Of a DNA stretch of 23,289 bases, positions 10,376 through 18,057 are shown piece after piece. Both the position numbers and the translations under genes were made by a program. The number at the start of each line of letters is the position of its first letter. Position 1 is the first letter of the stretch. This stretch comes from Symsagittifera roscoffensis (lineage: Eukaryota > Xenacoelomorpha > Acoela > Convolutidae), in contig NW_026971665.1 of the NCBI RefSeq assembly GCF_963678635.1, positions 1 through 23,289 of the forward strand, read 5' to 3'. Under the pieces are notes generated by a model that saw only the letters and a list, made by a program, of their open reading frames with translations, did not search any database and had not been told where the DNA came from.

Positions 10376-10525
10376 TGGAGTGGAATGAGGATGTTTTTTC
10401 GAAACATAAGGCAGACATTGAGAGCTTGAAGAGTCTGCCATACCGCACAAGGAGGGGGCGAGGCGCATGACCCCACACAAATCGGATGCATATAGGAAAA
10501 AATAGAGACTTTACTAGAGTATGAT
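10376..10525 (+). pseudogene. pol: Start of reverse transcriptase, scrambled by indels (copy 1)
   Basis: Three frames are needed to follow the protein. Frame 1 from 10378 gives EWNEDVFSKHKADIE, then frame 0 gives IPHKEGARRMTPHKSDA up to about 10493, then frame 2 gives IETLLEYDMIEPSKSPW into the next feature. The junctions at about 10420-10440 and 10495-10503 need a small deletion (perhaps 30 bp) and a one-base loss. These residues correspond to the fingers-side start of gypsy reverse transcriptases. The deletion size is inferred from family resemblance and needs an alignment. Confidence 0.75.
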
Positions 10526-12007
10526 ATGATAGAACCATCCAAATCACCGTGGGCGTGTGGAGTAGTGATGGCCAAAAAGAAAGGCGACCAATTGAGGTTT
10601 TGTTGTGACTTTTGGTATTTGAACTCCGTCACGGTGAAGGATGCCTATCCCATACCTAGTATTGATGAGAGCCTCTCGAAGTTAGGTGATGCAAAAATTT
10701 TTACGACTCTTGATTTAGGTTCGGCTTTTTGGCAGGTCCCACTGAGGAAGCCGAAAAGGAACAAAACAGGGTTCGCCTGCGAGCTAGGGCTGTTTCAATG
10801 GAAACGGATGCCATTTGGTCTTTGCAATGCCCCGGCCACATTTCAGCGGTTGACGGCACACGCATTGATAGGTGCGACAAAGAAATACGGCAAATTGGTG
10901 ATGTGCTACGTGGATGACGTGGTAATAGCGACGCCTACACTGGAAGACCACATCGAGCGACTAGACGAGGTGTTTGCATATATGAAGTGGTCGGGACTAA
11001 AATGCAAACCATCATCAAAGTCTGAGATACTCAAAGACTCCATAAAATACTTGGGAAGGATGGTGGACAGACACGGCATCAGACCAGGCCCAGATGCAGT
11101 AGAAGCGGTTTTGAGATGAAAATATCCAAAAAAGGAACATCAGTTGATGATCTTCCTGGGTTTTGCGAACTATTACAGGGAGTCCATCAAGGGCTACGCT
11201 GACAAAGTATACCCGATGCAACAACTAATGAGGCATAAGAAGTTCACGTGGAACAACGCGGCGGAAAAGTCATTCCAGAGAATAAAGAAAGAGTTGTGCG
11301 AGGCACCGGTGCTAGGGTTGCCAACGGAAAAAGGAATGTACGTGCTGGACACGGATGCATCGGTAGTCGCGATTTCTGGCATTCTCCATCAAGAACAGGA
11401 ATGGAATGGGAAGACAGTCTTAAGACCAATAGCGTACGGGAGCAAAGTCTTATGAGACACAGAAATGAAGTACGGGGCACCGAAAGCAGAGATGTTTGCG
11501 GTGGTTACCTTTGTTGAGAAATATAGAGCATACCTAGGCAGCGAGCCATTCAAGCTGCGAGTCGACAACAGGACGATAAGCTGGCTGAAGACGTACTCAA
11601 TGGACCAAAGTTACATTGGGAGGTGGATAGTTCGCCTGGATGGGTACAACATGATAATCGAGCATAGAACACGAGACAAACATCAAAACGCTGACAGCTT
11701 GAGTAAGAAGACGGAGTTCTACGAGAGACAAGAACAGAAGGAGACAGATAGACTTGAAATCAAGGATGGCTTCTCCTTCATGGATAAGGAAACGTACGAC
11801 AGTCTTCCACTCTCGAGATGGTTGGACAAATCAGGCAAACCGAAAGAAGATCACCCCGAATTGCCAAAAGAACCTCCGGAGAAAACAATCTTGAAGAAGA
11901 ACCGAGGGATGCCGATAGGGATAATACTCAAGTCAAAGATTGTGACTGAGACGCTCAAGGCAAAAGGCTATGATCTTAACCAGGTTAAACGGGAGATGCA
12001 CAAATAG
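10526..12007 (+). pseudogene. pol: Reverse transcriptase and RNase H of Pol (copy 1)
   Basis: All of this is frame 2, interrupted by TGA 11117-11119 and TGA 11453-11455. Reverse transcriptase blocks in order: CDFWYLNSVTVKDAYPIP, TTLDLGSAFWQVPL (first catalytic Asp), FACELGLFQWKRMPFGLCNA, CYVDDVVIATP (catalytic Asp pair, about 10905-10935), KYLGRMVDRHGIRP and LGFANYYRESI. RNase H follows with VLDTDASVVAISGILHQEQ, KAEMFAVVTF and RVDNR, giving the expected acidic residues, then HQNADSLSKK. Oddities: DFW in place of the usual DFR/DYR, one extra Ser in KPSSKSEIL, and loss of two residues (six bases near 11240) relative to copy 2. The frame is lost near 11983 by a probable one-base deletion. Confidence 0.95.
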
Positions 12008-12093
12008 ACGATGACTTAATGAGGTTACTCGAGAAACTAGCAGATGATAAACCCGTGATCCAAGAAAAGGGTAAGGAGGAAACTTCGATGTAA
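12004..12093 (+). pseudogene. pol: Post-RNase H linker fragment of copy 1
   Basis: Frame 1 reads IDDDLMRLLEKLADDKPV and a short Lys/Glu-rich tail to TAA at 12091, continuing the polyprotein after the frameshift near 11983. In this kind of element the integrase would follow further downstream. Here the sequence instead passes, at about 12078-12088, into DNA homologous to the end of the protease region, so this is the 3' limit of copy 1. Confidence 0.7.
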
Positions 12094-12823
12094 AGATTGA
12101 TCTAAACAACGCAATGTTCAGGATACGGAACCCGGATAGGAGGTACGCAATTAAACCGGTAAATTTAGTGGGGTAGGATGGTGGACAGGCACGGCATCAG
12201 ACCAGATCCAGATGCAGTAGAAGCAGTTCTAACTTGGAAATCGCCAAAAACGGAACACCAATTGATGAGCTTCCTGGGTTTTGCGAATTACTACAGAGAA
12301 TTCATCAAAGACTATGCAGACAAGGTATACCCAATGCAACAGTTAATGAGACACAAGGGCAAGAAGTTCACGTGGAACAACGCAGCATAAGAGTCATTCC
12401 AGAGAATAAAGAAAGAGTTGTGCGAGGCACCAGTACTAGGGATGCCAACAGAGAAAGGGATGTACGTGCTGGACACGGATGCGTCGGTAGTAGCGATTTC
12501 TGGAATTCTTCATCAGGAACAAGAATGGAACGGGAAAACAGTCTTGAGACCAATAGCGTACGGGAGTAAAGTCTTGAGTGATACGGAAAAGAAGTACGGG
12601 GCGCCCAAAGCAGAGATGTTTGCGGTGGTTACCTTTGTCGAGAAGTATAGAGCATACTTAGGCAGCGAGCCATTCAAGTTGCGAGTCGACAACAGGGCAC
12701 TCAGCTGGCTGAAAACGTACTCAATGGATCAGAGCTACATCGGGAGGTGGATAGTTCGCCTGGACGGATACAATATGATAATTGAGCATAGGCAAGAGAC
12801 AAACATCAAAATGCCGACAGCTT
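12078..12823 (+). mobile_element. Second, internally deleted retrotransposon copy (copy 2)
   Basis: From about 12078 the DNA matches 9720-9811 of copy 1 (end of protease; FDVKIDLNNAMF), then at 12170/12171 jumps to a match with 11053 onward (thumb of reverse transcriptase and RNase H). About 1.24 kb equivalent to 9812-11052 is missing. Homology with copy 1 ends at about 12823, inside the HQNADSLSK block. Identity to copy 1 is about 90 percent at DNA level in the RNase H part, and the differences are mainly synonymous. This copy therefore comes from a separate lineage of the family and not from a recent local duplication. Confidence 0.9.
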
Positions 12824-12837
12824 CAAAATGCCGATAG
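12178..12837 (+). pseudogene. pol: RT thumb and RNase H of copy 2
   Basis: Frame 1 from ATG 12178 (an internal Met, not a true start) to TAG 12835, with one in-frame TAA at 12388-12390 where copy 1 has a Glu codon. It carries the thumb block LGFANYYREFI, then RNase H with VLDTDASVVAISGILHQEQ, KAEMFAVVTF and RVDNRALSW. Residues here look closer to the family form than copy 1: RALSW where copy 1 has RTISW, HKGKKF where copy 1 lost two residues, and no stops at the positions equivalent to 11117 and 11453. The short protease-end piece upstream (12083-12170) is in frame 0 and stops at TAG 12174, so the internal deletion also shifts frame. The last codons after the HR residues are unrelated. Confidence 0.88.
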
Positions 12838-12839
12838 CT
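12807..12839. repeat. 16-bp direct repeat at the 3' breakpoint of copy 2
   Basis: Caaaatgccgacagct (12807-12822) and caaaatgccgatagct (12824-12839) differ at one base and are one base apart. The first copy lies at the end of the retroelement homology and the second at the start of the minus-strand coding remnant, so the repeat marks the rearrangement junction. Confidence 0.8.
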
Positions 12840-13390
12840 ACTTTTTCTTCAGGTTTCGGACCCGGTAACCTGTCATAGACATTGCACACCAACTGCATAA
12901 GAGCTCTACTGAAGGTCTCATAAGAGTCGATATTGGACAATCGGATGTTAGGAGCGAGAAACCTTGGTCAAATTTCAGAAACGCATTGATTTTGGACCGT
13001 AATCCAGGAGAAATCCTTTTCATGCTTTTTCTGAGAAAGCTTTCACCATCAAACGCCCTTTTGCTTGGTTCTTTCGGGGCAAGATCACATATGAGTGATG
13101 CCCGGTACTACCTACCCAACTAGCTCTAACATCTCTCCAGACCGTGTTCCGATCGGACAAGATCGGAACGCGGTCTTGATCGGAACACGGTATTTTTCCA
13201 GATAATTTTCGAGACACTCCAAAAAGATTGGTACCTAGTACACATCCGTCCTTGGATCACGACTAAAAAACACAAGCGTCAAAATTCATCGTGTACATCG
13301 AGAACCGAAAGAGATAGTTTGGCGCAAATCGCAAGGGTCATCCAGGATGGAATCGTCCTCTTGTTTACTGGTATCCTTGCCGTAAACATT
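12824..13390 (-). pseudogene. Decayed minus-strand coding remnant, family unknown
   Basis: Reading the minus strand gives consecutive protein-like stretches in shifting frames. At 13390-13289 it reads VYGKDTSKQEDDSILDD and on to GSRC, then a TGA. At 13258-13112 it reads SRDPRTDVY, a stop, then VPIFLECLENYLEKYRVPIK to LELVG and a stop. At 13086-12964 there are 41 codons with APKEPSKRAFDGESFLRKS. A one-base shift then gives 12964 to about 12840, with IRLSNIDSYETFSRALMQLV and DRLPGPKPEEK. Amino-acid composition is far from that of the AT-rich background. I do not recognise the family. The VPIFLECLENYLEKY piece faintly recalls the start of a RhoGAP domain, but the rest does not follow. It could be a Gag or accessory protein of another element, or a host pseudogene. 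Confidence 0.55.
13141..13191. repeat. Three-copy 14-bp motif forming an inverted repeat
   Basis: Accgtgttccgatc (13141-13154) is the exact reverse complement of gatcggaacacggt (13178-13191). A third copy, gatcggaacgcggt (13161-13174), is a direct repeat of the latter with one difference. The set could form alternative hairpins. It lies inside the minus-strand coding remnant. Confidence 0.9.
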
Positions 13391-14265
13391 AAGAAGGAGG
13401 TGCATATCCTAAAGTTTGTTTCTTTAACTTTTCCGCAACGGACAGGTTTTTTTATGGATAACCTTACGAATTTTTTTTTATGGTGAGAAACTTATTCAAT
13501 TTTTGTTTAGTTAATGGAATCAAGAGATAGGATAGAACATCAATATAAAACCACCAAACTCTCGATTTTCCGTTTGCAGTTGTGTCGCTTGAGGGTCTTC
13601 ATACGCTTCAAACTCGTTTCTGCGCAGTACTTGTCGACTTTTTTTGTCTTCTTTTCTATGCGTTTCTACAAGTTTCTTGGGTTTTGCAAATGTTTTTTTT
13701 TGCAAAATATTTTTAGTTCTGCCAGTTTCTTGCAGGAAGAGGCAACACTAAGCGCGAAACATCTTGATATCAACTCCAAGCAGATGTAGCAGTCGTTTCA
13801 AATTTTCTACCCGCAAATTTGTCCTTCTCGGACCTTCTACTTTTTTCGAACTTTGTCATGGCCTTGGTGAACGGCGCTATTAACGAAAAATCAGGTAGCG
13901 TGCAAAAACAATTTAGCTCAGAAAAGATTTACATCACGTTTTTTTTTGCTTTTTGATCAAGAGGAGTGGAAAATAGTCCAAAACTGGGTTGGATTTTCAA
14001 CATTTTTGCTTAAATTGGGTCTGCTTAATCCAATAAAGTTAATGGATTTTTTTTTCAGTTTTCATCAACTTGTGTAATCAACTTTTTGAAAAGTCTTTCC
14101 CAGCTTCGGCCCTTTTGCTTGGTAAGTTTTTCACTCGTCGTCCTAGAATATTTGAACACATATGCAATTTATCATTTATTCCTAAGTTTTTTGTTTCTCA
14201 GGAGCACATACGCCTCCATCAACTTCTCCTAAATTTGATGGAAAACAAAGCTTGTTGAGAAATAG
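13391..14265. other. AT-rich DNA between the retroelement and the satellite
   Basis: No gene is supported. The frame at 13514-13789 is Phe-rich, and a minus frame at 13520-13705 overlaps it; both look like by-products of T-runs. Composition returns to the AT-rich background seen left of 4200. I found no LTR-like sequence here that repeats anything upstream of gag. Confidence 0.6.
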
Positions 14266-14520
14266 TCAGGCCAGGTTTCACACTCTCGATTCAAACTATA
14301 TTATAAAACAATTCGTTAGTTTGATTTTACGTAACTTTTAAAAATTATTACCTGAAGTAATCCATAAAACTAACAATTTTTTGATTGACCTAACCCAGTT
14401 CAACGGATTTTACTCATTTCATTGTGAAGTAAAAAATAAACAAAACATATAAAAATAGTCAAATAACAACACTGAGAGAAACAATCGACTAAACATCACT
14501 CTTGAAGCTATTAACATTTC
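14266..14520. repeat. Satellite unit N0 (3' part only)
   Basis: It matches the last ~250 bp of N1 (16538-16785) with many differences: gccaggtttcacac, then ttacctgaagtaatcc, acggattttactcattt and aacactgagagaaac. It is the most diverged N copy and forms the left edge of the array. Confidence 0.8.
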
Positions 14521-15172
14521 AAATTACTTTTAAAGCAGAAATGATGCTCTGCGAAAATAAAAGTTTTTTTTCACTTTACAGGGTAACAGAGGATAATATT
14601 TTTTAGCCTAAAGAGAAACATGGCGAACAATTGAATGCTTTTGTACTTGTCAGAAAAATAACTCAACAAGATCCAAATGCAATCAAATTGTTGCAGGTTT
14701 TTTTCTTCGGTGTATATTCTCAAACATGCGTTCTTTTTCTAGAGACATATATCCTCTGTAAATTTGTGTTTTTTAAGTAATTGAAGCATTAAAGCGTTGA
14801 AAATTAAAATCAAACTATTTACTGCCCTTTTTTTGAAAAACTGAGAGCTGATTGAGGTATTTTTCAAACCCAACAAAAACTTTGACTTAAGGCAGATTAA
14901 GTTTTTTAGTAAGTTCGCTTTTTTTAATATCAAATCTTAACGTCCAACATAACATAAACACTATGGTATGGCATGCAAAAGTCAATTAACGCTTATTCTA
15001 CTAGTTATTTGTTTGAATTGTATTTCTTCAAAGTTCACAGAAACGGACAGATGAATTAAAAGTTCTACTTCAAAATTTTTTTTCCATTGTCATCCTTCTT
15101 CTGGAACAAGATCATTGACCCTCCCTCAATTAGATGGCAAGCAAGATATGAATTTTTCAAAAACAATTTTTC
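14521..15172. repeat. Satellite unit M1 (type a)
   Basis: This 652-bp unit is nearest to M5; both have cagggtaacagaggataat and cttcggtgtatat. Confidence 0.9.
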
Positions 15173-15799
15173 AAATTACTTTTAAAGCAGAAATAATGCT
15201 CTGCGAAAACAAAGGTATTTTGTCATTTTACAGGGTAAAATTATAATATTGCTCAGCTAAAAGAGAAAAATGGCGAACAACTAAATGCTTGTTTCAGAAA
15301 AATAAGATAACACGATCCAAATGCAATCAAATTATTGCAGTTTTTCTCTGCAATGTTTTTTCTCAAACTTGTGCTCTTTTTAAAGAGCATATATTTTCTC
15401 TAAATTTGTGATTTTTAAGTTATTGAAACAACAAACCGTTGAAAATTAAAATCAAAAGATTTATTGCCCTTTTATTATAAAACTCTGAGCTGATTGAGTT
15501 AGTTTTTCAAATCCAGCGAAAACGTTGACTTAACTCAAATCAAATTTTTTAGTAACTTCGCTTTTTTGCATCAAATATTAACGTCCAGCATAACCATAAA
15601 CTTTGTGGTACCGCATGCGAAAGTCATTTAACGCTTATTCTACTAGTTATTTGTTTTAGTTGTTTTTCTTCAAAGTTCACAGAAACGGACAGATGAATTG
15701 AAAGTTCTATTTCAAAATTTTTTTGTCATTGTCATCCTTCTTCTGGAACAAGATCATTGACCCTCCCTCAATTAGATGGCAAGCAAGATATGAATTTTC
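15173..15799. repeat. Satellite unit M2 (type b)
   Basis: About 627 bp. It contains two small hairpins absent from type a: attgcag...ctgcaat (15334-15354, 7-base arms, 7-base loop) and gctcttt-tt-aaagagc (15373-15388). It ends with gatggcaagcaagatatg and passes into N1. Confidence 0.9.
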
Positions 15800-16785
15800 T
15801 CATCTCAAACTTCAGACGTGCAGCTGCGTCTAATTCTTGTTTTACTTGTCAATGATCTCAGTGTTAATTCTCAATGGTTTAGATGGCACTCAGATCGTAA
15901 CCAAAACTCCCCTGTTTAAGGCAAAATTAACAAACTGGTTGCCTGCGCAAAATTTTTTTTGCCAATTATTTTTGGGCATGGCGATTGAAAACATTCATTT
16001 TTTTCACACCCTTGATGGCGTCTTGCAGAACCATGCTAGCAAAACGTAAGATTTTTTGAAAAAAAATTGAAGTTAATTTTGATTTTGCGGAACACGAATA
16101 AGAAAGAGATAAACTGGACATTCTATTTGAACAATCAGGCTATCCGTCATCGCAGCAGTTCAATTTAATTCTTTCCGTCAAAATATACCAACACGCCGAT
16201 ACCACTTGTTCACTCTTTGAAGACTACTTAAAGAAATCTTTAGTCGGTTTTTCAAGCAAGAGAGGACAAGACACGGATTCCGAAACAATTTTTTGCTGAT
16301 TTCAGTGAGGTTGGTGTTGTTCAAAGTTAATGGAACCGAGAGTTTCGTTGTATTTTCATATGACATTCGGGACCAACGCTACCACTGACGAAAAACGTCA
16401 CGCGTTCTTTTTTTTTGGAAACTTTAAAATCGGAAATTACAGACAGCACAATTCGATCAAATTATGCTAGACAATCCGCAACAAATGCGTTTTTTTCAGC
16501 ATAACTAGGAAAAGAAAATTAAATAAAAATGGAGATAAGCCATGTTTCACATTCTTGATACAAGCTGTAGTATGAAACAAATCGTTTAATTGATTTTAAT
16601 TTATAAAAATTTTACCTGAAGTAGTCCAAAAAACTAACCATTTTCTGGATTGATCTAACCAAGTTAAACGGATTTTACTCATTTCGCTGTGAAGTAAAAA
16701 AAAAACAAAACTTATAAAAATAATCAAATAACAACACTGAGAGAAACAGTCGACTAAACACCACTCGTGAAGATATAAACTTTTC
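15800..16785. repeat. Satellite unit N1
   Basis: About 986 bp, repeated in N2. It contains a strongly conserved 155-bp core at 15896-16050 that stays open in one frame (segment of frame 15837-16049), followed by GTAAGA, and a tail (16606-16785) shared with N0 and with the N2 palindrome. No protein family is recognised. Confidence 0.9.
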
Positions 16786-17431
16786 AAATTACTTTGAAAA
16801 CAGAAGTGATGCTCTGCGAAAATAAGTTCTTCTATTTTACAGGGTAATATTATAATATTGCTTAGCCTAAAGAGAAAAATGGCGAACAATTAAATGCTTT
16901 TGAACTTGTCAGAAAAGTAACTCAACAAGATCCAAATGTAATCAAATTTTTGCAGGTTTTTCTTTGAAGTGTTTTTTCTCAATTTTGTGTTCTTTTTCTA
17001 GAGACATTTATTCTCTGTAAATTTGTGTTTTTTAAGTAATTGAAGCAACAAAGCGGTGAAAACTAAAATCAAAAGATTTACTGCCCTTTTTTGAAAAACT
17101 GCGAGCTGATTGAGTTAATTTGTTCAAACCCAGCAAAAATTTTGACCTAACGCAAATCAAGTTTTTTAGTAAATTCGCTATTTTGCATCAAATATTAACG
17201 TCCAGCATAACCATAAACTTTATGGTATGGCATGCGAAAGTCAATTAACGCTTATTTTACTAGTTATTTGTTTAAGTTGTATTTATTCAAAGTACACAGA
17301 AATGGACAGAGGAATTAAAAGTTCTACTTAAAAACTTTTTTATCATTTTCATCCTTCTTCCGGAACAGGATCATCGTACCTCTCTCAATTAGATGGCAAG
17401 CAAGATATGAATTTTTCAAAAACAATTTTTC
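16786..17431. repeat. Satellite unit M3 (type a)
   Basis: 646 bp. It shares ctagagacat with M1 and M5 but has lost the gataata block near its start, resembling b-type units there (agggtaatattataatattg), so it is intermediate or a conversion product. Confidence 0.85.
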
Positions 17432-18057
17432 AAATTACTTTTAAAGCAGAAATAAGGCTCTGCGAAAACAAAGGTTTTTTTTCATTTTACAGGTTAAAAT
17501 TATAATATTGCTCAGCCAAAAGAGAAAAATGGCGAACAACTAAATGCTTGTTGCAGAAAAATAAGATAACACGATCCAAATGCAATCAAATTATTGCAGT
17601 TTTTCTCTGCAATGTTTTTTCTCAAACTTGTGCTCTTTTTAAAGAGCATATATTCTCTGTAAATTTGTGATTTTTAAGTAATTGAAGCAACAAACCGTTG
17701 AAAATTAAAATTAAAAGGTTTATTGCCCTTTTATTATAAAACTCTGAGCTGATTGAGTTAGTTTTTCAAATCCAGCGAAAACGTTGACTTAACTCAAATC
17801 AAGTTTTTTAGTAAGTTCGCTTTTTTGCATCATATATTAACGTCCAGCATAACCATAAACATTGTGGTACCGCATGCGAAAATCAATTAACGCTTATTTT
17901 ACTAGTTATTTGTTTGAGTTGTATTTATTCAAAGTACACAGAAAAGGACAGACGAATTAAAAGTTCTATTTCAAAATTTTTTTATCATTGTCATCCTTCT
18001 TCTGGAACAAGATCACTGACCCTCCTTCAGTTAGATGGCAAGCAAGATATGAATTTT
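17432..18057. repeat. Satellite unit M4 (type b)
   Basis: About 626 bp and close to M2, including both small hairpins; it leads into N2 by the same junction (gatatgaatttt, then catctcaaacttcag) as M2 into N1. Confidence 0.9.

Larger units (their letters stand above)
6531..12093 (+). mobile_element. Ty3/gypsy-type LTR retrotransposon remnant, copy 1 (gag-PR-RT-RNaseH)
   Basis: The domain order Gag, CCHC zinc knuckle, aspartic protease, reverse transcriptase with YVDD, then RNase H is that of Ty3/gypsy LTR elements. The protein is recognisable over about 5.5 kb, but the frame moves 0-2-1-2-1-0-2-1 along the element (frame is position modulo 3), with extra in-frame stops at 8539, 9224, 11117 and 11453. 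The sequence stops in the linker after RNase H and is replaced there by a second copy; no integrase is present anywhere in the window. No LTR pair or primer-binding site was found. The element is less AT-rich than the flanking DNA. It is clearly non-autonomous. The family seems widespread in invertebrates by general resemblance, which is from memory and not a search. Confidence 0.93.

Noticed and set aside
13155-13175. Resemblance to a sequencing adapter (gatcggaa)
   Set aside because: Similarity stops after about nine bases; the motif recurs in inverted form, so it is a native repeat.
13514-13789. 91-codon plus-strand frame
   Set aside because: Phe-rich from T runs, overlapped by an opposite-strand frame, no motif.
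14739-14933. 64-codon minus-strand frame in M1
   Set aside because: It lies in satellite DNA, is interrupted in sister units and has no recognisable features.
16178-16366. 62-codon minus-strand frame in N1
   Set aside because: In the N2 copy the frame is stopped early (TAA after about twelve codons), so it is not conserved.
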